From NCBI GenBank assembly GCA_024138025.1, contig JAMXBD010000644.1, positions 434,001 through 498,000 of the forward strand: a stretch of 64,000 bases of DNA, in the 5' to 3' direction. Origin of the DNA: Combretum micranthum. Taxonomy: Eukaryota; Streptophyta; Magnoliopsida; Myrtales; Combretaceae. The position numbers and the translations under genes were made by a program. Below are positions 8,985-21,785 of the stretch, one piece after another (the stretch's first letter is position 1; each line of letters starts with the position of its first letter). A model generated the notes under the pieces. That model was not told the DNA's origin. It saw nothing but the letters and a program-made list of their open reading frames with translations, and searched no databases.

Positions 8985-11900
8985 TGTCATGACTCGAATT
9001 AGGATCAAGGCATACACAGCCGCTATGTATAACACTTATGAATTATATGTTAAGGCTAACCTAAAGGACTTGTTTATCGTGATCATTTGCTAACCACTTT
9101 TAGATTATAAAATCATACAGTTAGAGTTTGAAACAACTGGATTTGCAACAGTAAAATAAACTATTACAAAAATATTTCAAAAGCTACTCTAATGAGTAGA
9201 CATTCACTAATAAGATCATACCATCATATATCTCAAAACAAAGAGTACCTTATGTCATGATGGTAAAATAAAGCTTGAAGGTTCAATTACAAACCATGTG
9301 TTCCACAAGTAAGCCTGTAAAGAAATACAAGTTCAAAAAGATGAAACAAGATTTCAAATAAAATAAAATAAATCTAGTGATCCTAACCACTTCACTCATC
9401 AACAAATTCTTTAAAACTTTTCCTATACCCGTATTAATCACCAACATCCAAATCATCACTTGAAAAGAAAGAAATTAGTCGAAACCTAGTACAACAGCAA
9501 CATAACCACACACAAGATGGGCACAGGTGCTTATTCTAAATGCAATAAAACATTTAAAATTTTATATCTTTAATTTAAGCATAACAAAGCAATAGTGAAA
9601 TAGTCACATTCCAGCAACACGCCTTAGGAATCTAGAGATCCTAAGTAGTAGCAATTGTTTAAAGGGTTGATATAAGCTGCCTAAATACTTATATCTCCCA
9701 TAGGAACATCTACAGTAATAGCTTTGTTTATGATTCATAGTCATAACACATCTTTATTTATCTTAATCTATAATATCATTTAGTTCAATCAATCCCATAA
9801 ACATAAACTAAATGCATATTTCTTCTCCCTAAGCATAAGGAAACATTATCTTGATATTGTTTCCCCTATCAGCTATCCGCTGAGCCACTAATGATTATCT
9901 TTAACAGAGATAAGGGGAGGCCTAAGCACCTAACTGCCATGCTGGCATCATCTAGCAATGTTGTCACTCATCAGAGCAGCTTAAATGACCAAAGCAAAAG
10001 CAAACAATCATTTAATAAGATATCTCTAAACTTTAATTCATTAGGAATGCCTATCCTAGACAAGCAATAAGCATGATACTGTATACCTGGTATACTATCC
10101 GTAATCTAGCAAAAGTCAGAACATAGATCAAAAGGTAAAGCAAAAGGCAGACGCATAACAAATATCTGTTCAAAAGATTAATTCATATAAGTATGTAAAT
10201 GAATTATCAATTCTTTATCGATTATTCAAATTAATTAAGGTCATATGATACATAAGACCTTAATTATAATTAACTCCAAATGATAAACTTAGTGTTTCCT
10301 TTTTCTAGCAAATATGCATTTGAAACTTGCATACTCCTCTTATTATTCATGGTCTAATATACTACAATTATATTATATCTATGTCAATTACAAGTTATTA
10401 TGGCCTTATGAGAGTTTACTAGTTAAATTAATAGCTAACCATAAATTGTTGAACTTGAAAAATTTACTAAGCTAATATTAGTTAAAAAGTCTAAATTAAC
10501 TTAATTTAGCCAAGTTGGATAGAATTAATTAATTAAGTTCATTTTAGCTCAATGTAGTCCATTAAGTCTAGTTGAACTTAGATCCATTAACTAATCTACT
10601 TTGTATTTAAAATTCATGTTAAACTTAATTAGTTATTAAGTCTACAATACACTCAATAATTCAAAGTATACTAAGTATAAACATAAACTTAACTCAATCA
10701 TATTTATACAAGTACCAATATGTATCATTTATCATTTATTATTTTATTTTATTTTATTTTTAAAGTAGTGGTACTCATTACTGGTTTCATTACGCTTGTG
10801 AGCAAAGGCGCATTGAATTATACAAAACAAACAGAGGAAATCAAGCCCCTGATAACAGTCGTGATTTAGTCCTTAATATGAATTGCAAGCAAGGTGTGCC
10901 CATGATTAAGGATGTATCAAAAGGTTACAAAGATACAGAGAAGATCACATATTGCATCACGCCTATGATTGGCTTTAAATTACCGATCTACATGTATTAC
11001 AGGCCATATAACGCCTATGATGCATAGGGTATCAACTTTCATGTTTTCCTTTTTTTACCTTCCCTAATTTGATTCACTTGACTAGTTAATTTATTATAAA
11101 TTTCAACATAGAACATCTCAAAATTAGCATACAAACTTATATTCCTAATTATATAATGCTCCTATACATCTTCTACATCATATTTCCTTATTGCACTTCA
11201 TCAAACACTTAGTATACACAAGTATATACATATTTAGGTTTTAACATATATGTTTGTATATCACTAATTTATCAATATTATCATAAATCCTACATCTATT
11301 TAACATTAATTTCATCAAAATCGTGTATACTTGCTTGTCTAGCATCGACTACCAACTAAACCTTTACTTCCCTACTTTTTAATTTGATTGAGCTTCTTTA
11401 AGCTTAATTCCCAACTTCAATCGTGACTTCTCTCTTTAATTTCATCTAAGAACTTATGTGTATTATTATTGGAAAGGGTTATGTGTTGGAATTTTTGAGT
11501 GTTGAAGAGAGAACTAAAGTAATAATTAGAGAAAGAGGTAGTTGGAAAATGAAAAGAAGAAAAGAAAGAAAAAGAGGATAAGGATTAGGGTTTTCTAAAG
11601 AAATTATATAGGCTCATGGGCTTGCTGTTAGGCTTGAGCCTAGGCTTTAGATTTAGGTTGGACCTCTTAGATTTGGGTTAGGCTTAGATGATAGGCTTTA
11701 GGAACTTGAAACAATTAGAAAGAGGTAAGGGAATTTAGGGAATACAAATTGATAAATTGAATTAGAAATTTAGCTCAGGAATTGAATTATTTAAAAAAGA
11801 GTTAGACAAGCAATGTGTTGGTTTGGGGTGTTCGACTTTGTTTTCCACAAACAAAGGGTTGATGGAGTCTCTATTAACACACACAAAAAAAAGAAAGAAA

Positions 11901-12288
11901 GAAAGTAGTCACACACTGAGTCATCTACCAAATTTATCCTATAATGAGCAATATCTATTAGGACATTTCATTTCGCTCAGATAGCCTAGTCACAACTTGT
12001 TGTAGCTTAAGTTAGCCATACCACCTATGGATTCATCTTATCAATTACCCGTCAATAGAGGTAAGCATACAAGCTTAGCAGGTTAGGTCGCTTTAGCTCA
12101 TGGGTCAAAAAGCCAAAATGATTCAATTTTTTTAATTTTTGGAATTTTATTTTTTTCATGTTAATTTGTGTGGAAATTGGGACATTTAAGTATTTTAGGA
12201 TTTCATATATATCAATGGTTAATTTTATTGCTATTTTAATTGCTTATATGTAAAAATAAAATTTTAAATAATTTTTTGGATGTCATAT
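8985..12288. other. Unassigned repeat with LTR-like start; no genes
   Basis: It begins TGTCATGACTCG exactly where the integrase reading frame breaks, with AGATA (8980-8984) as a possible target duplication; I could not find the matching copy, so the right border is not fixed. AT-rich throughout. Two hairpins stand out: CTTAGGA..TCCTAAG at about 9622-9645 and GATATAAG..CTTATATC at about 9666-9694. A (ATTTT)n run lies near 10740-10765. A TATA-like CCTATATAAT on the - strand near 11605-11615 and a purine-rich stretch at 11460-11590 resemble the promoter end of a large LTR. No coding region is supported. Confidence 0.4.
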
Positions 12289-13377
12289 TTTCACGTCCCC
12301 AAGGTATCCTAAGTGTGACAGCCCATCACACTCAATATTAAGACTTAAATATGACAACCTTAGTCGTCCTAAAAGTCTTGATATCAAGTGTCAGGCGTAT
12401 TTTCACGATCGTAATGGACCAAACTTCGGATCAAGCCATTTAAGCAGTTATACATCATAACAATTAAGAAGTAAATCATAACAATAAAACCAAGGTTCTT
12501 AAAAGATATATGAAGAGTCTTACATCCTTAAGGGGCATTCCCCTATAAAACATCTAATTCTATCAAAGTCTGATTACATTTTTGAATTTCTACTGGTAAA
12601 ATCTATTTCTATTTCTATTTCATTAATTCCAGCCAAAAGCTCTTAGCTCCAAAAGGCATTACCTAGGTGAAGTATCCCTGGGCTCCAACCAAAGATATGA
12701 ATACTGCAAGAGATATCTATGAGGGTATAAGCTACGCGCTTAGTGAGAATTATTTCCACATCAAACACTCAACAACAATTAATCAAAGAGTTTATTTAAG
12801 CAACCATATGAAATGCACAAGCACGTGAGCAAACAATACATATGATTTTTCGAGGAATCATATGTTTGAATAGATTTACCCCTCCATTCAGGGTTAAGGA
12901 TTTCAAATTGAATAGATCGATTTTTATAAATGTAATTTTCTTTGTAGTATTATTCGAGCCATTACCCAGCTATAAGTCATATTTTCATCTAGGTGTTTTA
13001 TTTTACCGTAATTTAATTCGACGATCTCTCACCATTTTATAGAGCTTACGGGCTCTATAAACCTCCTTACAATGTCTTTGTCCCACCAAGGGCATAGTAA
13101 TAAATGTAATAAACTCACCCAATGATATTCATGAATTAATTTAATTAAATACACATGGCATGATTAAATATTTTGTGGATTATCAAAGAATTTACAAACA
13201 ATCATTCCTATACTAGATCAAAATTCATTATGAATAATTCATGTATCAATATACTTAAACGTAATTTCAATCATATAACTAAAGCACATGTATCTTCCCA
13301 ATTTATCTTTTCCTAATTATAATGCCACTAATTTACAAGCAAAAGCATAAGTAAAAAAATTTAAGATATAAACTCAC

Positions 13378-13446
13378 TCAGCTATTTGCACTGGAACTTC
13401 TGGTCAAAGTAATCCTCCAGATATGGAAACTCAGTCTCTACGTCAC
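13378..13446 (-). other. Predicted mini-exon of copy A0, 69 nt
   Basis: In - sense: acceptor TTTGTAAAG|GTGACG and donor GA|GTGAGTTT. Confidence 0.45.
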
Positions 13447-14862
13447 CTTTACAAAAGAAATACCCAAAATGAGTATTTCTTGGAAATTCTACTTAAACTT
13501 GCTAATTCTATCTTACTAAGTTTCTCAAAAATCGTATAGAGAGAAATTCAACTTAAAATGGCCATAACTTGCTCCTTATAACTCAGAATTTTGCATATTA
13601 TATTCTGTTTTCTATCTACTCGAAAAGATATATCTATTTATAAGGTCATTTTTGTCATAAAAAGTCTTTTGGGTCACGAAAAAGGTCGTAACAAAATTAC
13701 TACGAAAATCTAGCCCTTAAAATACAATTTTCGAAACTTCCTTTATCAAAAAACCTTAGCAAAAATATAGATATTTATATGATTGAAAATCCTTTGAATA
13801 CATATATATAGACTCATATTGAATGCAAAATTTAATGGTGATGTCTCAATGATTATTTTCTTAAAACAATATATCTTATGGTGTTGAAACTTGAATTTTA
13901 ACAATTTCTTTTCTATGTGTTTGAAAAGAACTTTATAAACTCTTGGGTTATTATAAATGAGTGTATTCTTTTTTTTTTTTACAATTTCTTTTCTAAAATA
14001 AATAAATTTTCTCTTAACTTTGGTATTCTACAAATTTCACTTCTAGTTATAAAAATGAAGTTTCAAAAATTGTTATTAAGTTGTTGATGATCTAGAATAA
14101 TTTGAGTTGTATATATTTTTCTAAAAAAAATGGTTTTGATATACAATTCTTTTTCTCCTTATGTTTTCATTTCCTAATTTCTTTAAAAATAAATTTTATT
14201 TCTAAAGCTTGGTCTTTTAAGTCTTTCACTAGTTTTACTTGGAAGGAAATCATGTTTCAATATTTTCTTAAGTTGTTGATAATATCTATCTTTTTTTTTT
14301 AGAAGTTATCATGTTTATATTCTTTTTATTTCTTTGAAAATGGGTTATCATTTAGAAGCTGACAACCTTTATTTTTCTAAGTGGGTTTATAAATTAGTGA
14401 GTTGATTTTATCTTAACTTTGAAAACTAGCTAGTTCTTAGTTTTTATTATGAAGTTGATAAAAATCCTATAAGTAGCTTCTTAAGAAAAAAAATTGCTTA
14501 TCGAAGAATTATTAACACTAAGTTTTATTAAGCTTTATGTGACTTATCATGAAAAGAGAGTGCTAATTTTCTTAGTTAATTTCTTTAGAAAATCATCCTT
14601 GTTGACCTCTAAGAAAATTCATGGTGAGTTTGAAAAGGAGTTGTAAAAATCATTTTTCTATGTTTTGATGATAAAAACTTTATTTAGCGACAAAGTTACA
14701 AGATAAAAGAGTTTGGTTCAATTTTCCTTTGTTAAAGAAAATTCCTCTTTAAATTTATTGAGACAATATCATTATGACGATGCATGTACATGAGTATGTA
14801 GTATGAAAAAGATGAAAATATAAGAAAGGTATGAGAAGCAAAATAATAAGCAAGATAATAAG

Positions 14863-14960
14863 ATCAAGTATTGGGAACCTTAGCTTAATCAAGGTATCCC
14901 GGTCAAGTATTGGAGCCTTAGCTTCATCAAGGCAACCCGGGACTTAGAATAGACTAGTCC
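14863..14960 (-). other. Tandem hairpin block of copy A0
   Basis: Two 36-39 bp repeat units beginning TCAAGTATTGG, then a GACT..AGTC stem. Same arrangement as in A1 and A2. Confidence 0.6.
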
Positions 14961-16594
14961 AAAAAAAAAAAAAAAGAAAAAAAGGCAATAATAATGGCAT
15001 TAATAATAGTGGGCTTGTTAGAGAGTTAGTGAGCATTTAGTGTAAACCCCAAAAATTTTCACACTAGTACACGATGCTAGAATAGAAAATGTAAATTAGC
15101 TAGTAAACTAAAACTCAACAAAAACCCTAGAATAGATCTACGATTTGAATTTAGCTCGTTTATGATTAAAAGCCTGAATAATAACTTCTCTAACCTTAAT
15201 TGATACCAAAGACAAGATTTCGTATCTTGAGCTAATAACTCAAGATATATTTAAAGGTAAACCAAAATTGCAAACCCTAAAACTTATCATATAAGATAGA
15301 AATAGATAGAAATATAAAATAGAGAAATAGATGGTTATTGTTGAACTCAATAAAGACTCTAATAGAACTATGAATAGTAATGACCCTATATAAAGTTTCA
15401 AACCTTAAAACAAAGATTTCTAGATAGTATAAAACTCTACTAATAAGATTTTATGTAAACCCCGGAAATTTCCATAGTATGAGATGACTCTAGATTAGAA
15501 GTTATGAACTAACTAGTAAACCTAGAAGTTAACAAAAACTCAAGATTAGATACATAATTTAAATTTGGCCGAATTAGGATCCATAAATTAAATAAAGAAC
15601 TTCTTTGACCCCAACTGATACCAAAAACGAGATTTCGTATCCTGAATTGATAATTTAAGATATGATTAAAGGAAACTTCAAATCCCAAACCCGAATCCTT
15701 GTCAAACAAACAGATTAAATAAGAAAACCTAAATATAGAAATTAAGTGACCACTTTTGTATTCAACAAAGACTTGAGATTAAAATAAGGAATAGTAATGA
15801 ACCTATACTTGGACTTGAACTCTAAAATTCGAGATTCCTAGTTAGCAATAAACTATATTGATAAGATTTCATAGTGGGTATCCAAATCTAATATATGTAA
15901 CTAATATAGCTTATATATCAGCAGTAATATTAAGTAAACGACCTAATATGTTTATAGTTAGGAAATGGAAACTTTAAGATAAACCGTTAGAATTATAAAT
16001 ACACAATAAAAATATAAATTGATATATAATCAAGATCTAGACTTCAAACAAAGATTTGAATCATACCAGTATTCAAATTAGGGTTTTCTTAAGCCCTTGG
16101 AGGCTGAAACGAAAAATTGACCCAACAAGCTTAGAAAACCTAAATCGCGGGAGATAAATCTTTCTTAAACAAATGATCACGTAAAATTAAAACTTAAATT
16201 TGTACTGTTTGATTAACTAAACATCTTGTAGGATTCATTAAAAATATTTTTGTATATAAACTTACATATATAAGCTAAATTATACCCTATTAGTGTAATA
16301 AATTACCCGAAAATTTAACTAAATAATATTTAAATAATATATCCATATGATAAACTTGTAGGAGACGTTCCAAATATTTTTTTTGAAGGGCTTTGATCTT
16401 CTTAAACTTTGTGAGCCGAAACTTCCCAATAATGCAAACAAAAGTCAAGCAAAATCTAACTCTAATCCAATCTAAACTTGCCAAATCATCCTTGCATTAA
16501 TGACAATAAAACAAGCTGATGAAATAGCAACAATTATAAGCAATTCGTTTCATTATGGAGGAGAAAACATGGCCAAACATTTACATTTTACTCT

Positions 16595-16606
16595 ACATAT
16601 ATATAC
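16595..16606 (+). promoter_or_regulatory. TATA-like box of copy E1
   Basis: ACATATATATAC lies about 185 nt upstream of the consensus-like donor CAAG|GTAAGT, matching the spacing in E2. Confidence 0.45.
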
Positions 16607-17682
16607 ATACTAAGAACAAGAAAAGGTTAAGCAAACGGACCTCAACCTCCCTCAAACTTTCCAGAATCAAAACACTTCCTATTAGTAGTCGAATCAACCT
16701 GGAAACCGGATTTTAAACGCATCAACCAACCCAGTTCGAAAATTAAGAACAAAAACTGGGAAAAACGCTTAAAAAGGAGCTCAAGGTAAGTTGATCTAAT
16801 TCTGTGTGTTTCCTTTCGAATCTAAGGATTGGTATTGACTTTAAACATCTTAGGAACCTAACCAAGTCCATTAGAAGCTTTCGGATTTCATCGAGGAGCC
16901 ACGACGAAGATGATTTTCGAAAACCCTAATCTATCTTGATGATTCGAAAAAGCTTGTAACATGTTGTTGTTTTAAGTAGATATTTAAGTAGATTGATGAC
17001 AGAGGAGCTTAATGGAGCAAGAAAACCGACTTTCTAGCGTCGGAATTGATCGGATCTCATCGGGAAAGATGATAAACAGTGTTCCCCGATGAACACGGGA
17101 GGAACACGGGACGTGTTCCACCCGTGTACCTCTCGGAAAAATTCCAAAAAAAAAAAAAGAAAATGAAGCTAATTAAATCTAATTATAGAATAATTAATAA
17201 TATAAATAATTTTGGAATTATTATTATTATTATTCCTGTATTTATTTATTTTTCTGAAAGAAATATAAGTAATATTAGTATTTAGTAATATAACTTCAAT
17301 TTTTTTATATTAATATTTAAATTTAAAAATAATAAAATATTTTTCTAGTATTATTAAATATATGATATTTAAATATTTAACTATTAACAATAAATAGAAG
17401 AGAATTTTTAGAAATATAAATCGCCCTTATTAATTAAATTAGGTATAATAAGTTTTCTAAATATAATTGTTAATATTCTTAATATTATTAAGAAAATTTT
17501 TAGAATTTTTGAAATAATTATTTTTGAAATAATTTTGTATGTAAATTCTGAAATAAGACTCAAAAGTTAAAATTAAAATTATTCTAATAATAATATTAGT
17601 ATATTAAAATATAAAACAAATAATATAAGTATTACTATTATAAAAAGTAATTATTTTGCTATATTTTATTTTATTGTCTTTT

Positions 17683-17770
17683 TAGAATTATTATTGTTAT
17701 TATTATGATTAATATTATTATTTTATTATTGTTATTATTGTATTATTATTGTTATTATTAGTATTGATAA
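17683..17770. repeat. (ATT)n-type simple sequence in copy E1
   Basis: Interrupted TTA/TTATTG triplets. A similar tract sits at the equivalent place in E2 (38200-38340 and 43049-43480), so it is a property of the subfamily and not a chance microsatellite. Confidence 0.8.
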
Positions 17771-18858
17771 TAGTTATTAATATTCTTATAATTACGGTAA
17801 GAAGAAAATTTCAAAAATAATTGTAATTAAATTAATAAATCCTTGTATTAATAATTTTATTTTCATTAAGAGTATATTTAATTAATTTATAGGAAAAATT
17901 TTACGAGCTTATGAATACTAAATATGTATTTAAATAAATAGTTGTAGATGATTAGATAACAATGGAAATTTAAATAATCCAAATTTGTGAATATAGAGAT
18001 ATCTATATTTTACAAGAAAAATTTATTAAGTAAATAAAAAGAAAACTAATAGTTTTAGACAATGGAAATGAATTAACTAAATTATTAAACTTCCCGAGTA
18101 CCCAATCAATAGATTCAAGTATCAAACCAAGATCCATTAAGTAAACTGAGATAACAATGATTTAGAACTTAAGGTATCCTAAAAAATTAGTTAATAACAA
18201 AACAGATGCCCAGCCAACCAGTAGGATTGTCACGCCCCATAGGGTATCCTAAACGTAACAGTCCGCCACATACTAAATAAGACTCTCGAATTCCCTATCC
18301 AAGCCCTTCGAGAGTCTTATAAAGATGTAAAGCGTTCCTTTACGACAATAGAATACTTCAACAAATGGAGTTAGACATTTTAACGTGGCATTCATTAGCT
18401 ATAGATAATAAACCAAAACACATAATTATACTTTACAAAATCTAAGGGGCATTCCCCCGCAAAATAATATCAAGTCCATTACAGTCATCTAGAGTCCTTT
18501 AGTTTCCAACGGAAGTCTATACAAAAAGAATGAGGTAAACTTCTATGGGAAACTCCTATCTCCGGTACCTGTGCTGTGGCTTGCCTCAATCTAAGCAGAT
18601 AAACTCATGCTGCAATAAGTAAAAGCTATGGGGGCGCAAGCTAACTAGCTTAGTGAGTAATAACTTCCATAACACAATTAAGTACAATTCACTCAAACAA
18701 GTGATTATTCAAGCAAGTGTATGCATCAAACAAATGATTTCAACAAACATATGACCAACCGGAAATCATATGTGGATGGACTTGCCCTCCATCCCGGGTT
18801 AGCAATTAACGAATCCTGCGGTACGACGCCGTTTAAGCTCACGGTCAACTAATATATT

Positions 18859-18948
18859 TCGTTTTATGGATCACGATTAACCAACAAATTCGTTTTATGG
18901 ATCACGATTAACCAACATATTCGTTTTATGGATCACGAAAAACCAACC
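18859..18948 (-). repeat. Three tandem ~30-bp repeats in copy C1
   Basis: Three consecutive units share CGTTTTATGGATCACGA, the first two continuing TTAACCAAC. The related copy C2 has a single unit near 51085-51125, so the triplication is local. Confidence 0.8.
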
Positions 18949-19253
18949 AATGCGAATGCTCCATCCCCAACGTTGATATGAATGAATCCAATTACAATTG
19001 AAGTCGAATATACATTAGTTCAATTCTTTTAGGTGACCAACAAGTATTCTCAAACATTCAATATAGAATACTAGCTATTCAGTCAATAGCTTAACACTCG
19101 GTTCGATATTTCTTAAGTTCCATTCACACAGCACAGTAGACAACTATATAATTCCCATATACCCCATCATGCATATCCATTTTATCTTTGCCTACACCAC
19201 TAGTGCCACTACATTACAAACACAACATTAATTGAGAGTGGAAGTAAAACTCA

Positions 19254-19322
19254 TCGGCCATTGGACGCCGATCTTTCTAGTAGTAATAATCGGCGGTAAG
19301 GTGTCGTCCTGCTCGGGATCAC
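19254..19322 (-). other. Predicted mini-exon of copy C1, 69 nt
   Basis: Acceptor TTGGTAG|GTGATCCC is intact. The downstream donor has changed GT to AT, so splicing out of this exon would probably fail in this copy. Confidence 0.4.
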
Positions 19323-19954
19323 CTACCAAGTAGAATAATCTAATGAGATTCTCATCATGTAACTAATTCAAGCTATGCATCTAGACTAGATGAATTCGAA
19401 TTCTCGCTATTTGCGGAAGCTCCGACTTAAAACGGCCATAACTTGGTCATTTCAACTCGGAATTTCGCAAATTTTATATCGATCTTTATCTACTTCGAAA
19501 GATTTATCTATTTCTAATATTAAATTTAATTTTTGAAAACATTAAGGTCACAGAACAGTAGGATCATATCTGTTCGCAAGTCCTCCGATTTCGAAAGTTT
19601 GTTTTGCCTTTGATAAGAAATGTTCCTAGTTGATGATTCATGCATGAATGGCATATGAATGAATTCCTAATATGAATATCATGTAATGAACTCCGTATAT
19701 GCATGGTTTTGATGATCTTTGATGATGGACTCTTATGAATTCTTAATTATTAGGAAATTCCTTATGATTCCTTATAACAAGTCATTATTACCAATCTTAC
19801 ATCCCCTAATGTTTTTTATGATTTTATCCTTAGAATCTACTTATCATTTAATTAAAAATGAGTTCCCAACATCCATATTAATCATAACCTTCATTCATGC
19901 ATAAAAATCCACATTTTTCATTGAGTAAATATGTGTTTGAATGGGCTACTTAGA

Positions 19955-20340
19955 AAAATCCGAATTTTTGAGATTTTCATTTTCTTGCAATTTCCTTATG
20001 AGAAAACTTATTTAATGCATCAAAAATTGAGGCTCCAATATATCTATTATATCAAGACTTCATTTAGCCATAAAACATGCCATCTAAGCTTAGATACTAA
20101 GTGTTTATATGGGCATCACCCAAAATTACGAATTTGACTACACATCATAATTCAATATTTTCCATTCTAACTTTTCCTTGTTTTTACATTTCTATCATGC
20201 CTAAACTCACCTAAGCTTATGAAAATCATTTCTTCAATATACCTATTACACATACCCTTCATTTTTCTTGTGAAAAATGAGTTTAAAAATGATTTTGGTG
20301 GTTTTTAAAGTAGGGTTTCAATTTCATCCGAATTTCCAAC
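19955..20340 (-). repeat. Tandem array of ~170-200 nt units, 3 copies (C1)
   Basis: In - sense each unit starts near AATTCGG/AATTCGT (plus-strand positions about 19960, 20130 and 20329), followed after about 50-60 nt by an AAAATG..TTTTATG stretch and then a TAGGTAATAG-like stretch. Related to the seven-unit arrays in B1 and B3. Confidence 0.65.
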
Positions 20341-20936
20341 ATTGATTTGACAAAACCTTTCCTTTTTCAATGTTCTTACCTTCTATATATGAAGATCCAC
20401 TATCTAACACACCTTTACATGAACAAGACTACATTTTTATGATCATCAATGCATGAAAATCAAAATAACTCTATGATCATACATGTAATTGAAAATGTGG
20501 GTGTCTAAACTTTAGATCTACTAACTATAATGCATGAATCATATATCTCATGGCATGAACATTAATATATATACAAGATCTCTACTTTACATGCATGAAC
20601 AAGATGATATATTAACATAAACTCATCTAAACACTAGATCCATGTCTTGTGATGGCTTGATATTCTTGTTCATGTGTTTTCATGTCCCTAGCATGAGCTC
20701 ATTGGGATTAAATGAGAAAACACACAAGATATAGCCTTGCCATTACAAGATCTAGGAAGAACAAGGTCTAAAATCAACATACCAAAGGAGTTTTGGAGCA
20801 GAAAAGAGAAGAAAATGAGTTGAACTTGTGAGAGGGGGAGGGGGCAAAGCTCACGGACAAAGGAGGAGGAAGGAGAGAGTTTTTCTCTTTTACAAAAATT
20901 TGGAACAAGTGAAATGAAGAGAGAGAGAAAAATGTG

Positions 20937-20944
20937 TTTATATA
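20937..20944 (-). promoter_or_regulatory. TATA box of copy C1
   Basis: The - strand reads ACATATATAAACAC, about 155 nt upstream of the donor at 20782. Confidence 0.5.
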
Positions 20945-21009
20945 TGTGTAATTTAGGGTTTGTTAATGAATAAAAATTGCAAAAATAATTCAAATGAGGG
21001 AAAAACAAA

Positions 21010-21070
21010 GGGGGGGGGGGGGGGGGGGCGGCGCGGGGGCCGGCCACTCCATGTGTGTGTGTGTGTGTGT
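21010..21070. repeat. Poly-G run, GC-rich box and (GT)n
   Basis: Nineteen G residues (21010-21028) lead into GGCGCGGGGGCCGGCC-like DNA and then (GT)9 (21052-21070). It lies just upstream of the C1 TATA box; C2 has a matching GCCGGCGCAACCCCC box and a 13-C run at 45631-45661. Such homopolymer runs are also prone to sequencing error, so the exact length is uncertain. Confidence 0.85.
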
Positions 21071-21725
21071 TTTGAAATTTTGATTTTTTGTAATTTAGTT
21101 AATTAAAATGTAATAAATGTGATAATTGATTAAGAGACAAAATTCATTGGAAAAGAAAATTGAAATGAGTAGTTGTAAGGATGTAAGAATAGGGTATGGG
21201 TAGTGTGTAGTGTAGGTTGTACTTGTGAATAGTAGACAAGACATCTACTTTACCGGTTGTAACAAAAACACGGGAAAAGCTATAACTGTAATTTTTATAG
21301 CTCGGAAAATTATGAAATTGATATTTTTGGAATCCTTATAAAATTATGGTTCTAATGAATATTCCGGAACATTTTTCTGAATCTGTGGCCGGGGCACGCT
21401 TTGCTGTAATTGAGCTCGAGAAGGCTCGGAATTGAAAAATTCCCGAATTTAAAACTTTCAAAGGTCTAAAATATACTTTAAAACAATAATTCAACTTCAT
21501 TCACTTTATAAAATTTCTTTTATTATGAAACCGAAGGAAAGCCGGATTTAGGGTTCCTAGGCTTCTCTCACTAGACTCAAACTGGATCGGATTAGGGTTT
21601 CGCTTCCAGTTCCCGAGGTTTCTTAACTACTAAGAATACCGGGGTTTACAAGGACACCTAAGTATTCATAGGAGCTAGGTTATATAGTCTTGTATAATTA
21701 ATGACTATATTACTTATCTCAATAG

Positions 21726-21785
21726 GTAACTCGGGTATTGGAGAGAATTTTCCTGACGATTACTACGACTGAATAGTATGGGCAG
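21726..21785 (+). other. Predicted mini-exon of copy E1, 60 nt
   Basis: Preceded by CTCAATAG, followed by GTGAGTAACT. E2 has a 60-nt exon at 43957-44016 with the same flanks and a shared GATTACTACGACT core. Confidence 0.5.

Larger units (their letters stand above)
12289..15040 (-). mobile_element. TGTCACG-family copy A0, one side; interrupted at 15041
   Basis: It starts with a worn end (TTTCACGTCCCC) and follows subfamily A: GGGGcattCCCC palindrome at 12531-12544, a TAAGC..GCTTA hairpin at 12728-12742, a predicted 69-nt mini-exon at 13378-13446, the conserved intron block near 13550-13640, and the tandem hairpin block at 14863-14960. It stops at 15040, where another family copy begins. Its missing promoter half should reappear after that copy ends, beyond the window. 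Higher divergence than A1-A3 suggests an older insertion. Confidence 0.75.
18228..21650 (-). mobile_element. TGTCACG-family copy C1, complete
   Basis: The 3423-bp insertion is bounded by TGTCACGCCCC and GGGGTTTACA, with flanks AGGAT (18223-18227) and AGGAC (21651-21655), a duplication with one mismatch. In - sense: TATATAAA at 20937-20944, donor TTTG|GTATGTT at 20783/20782, intron of about 1.46 kb with three tandem ~170-200 nt units, acceptor GGTAG at 19323, and mini-exon 19254-19322. The second donor is degraded (ATGAGT in place of GTGAGT). A 19-G run and a GGCGCGGGGGCCGGCC box lie upstream of the TATA. Confidence 0.85.

Noticed and set aside
8985..12288. Calling this block a complete LTR or assigning its right border near 11849
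   Set aside because: The sequence ending CA at 11849 is not followed by the expected AGATA duplication, so the border is not supported.
21010..21028. Poly-G run as a functional G-quadruplex
   Set aside because: Possible, but homopolymer length is unreliable and the sister copy C2 has a shorter, interrupted run.
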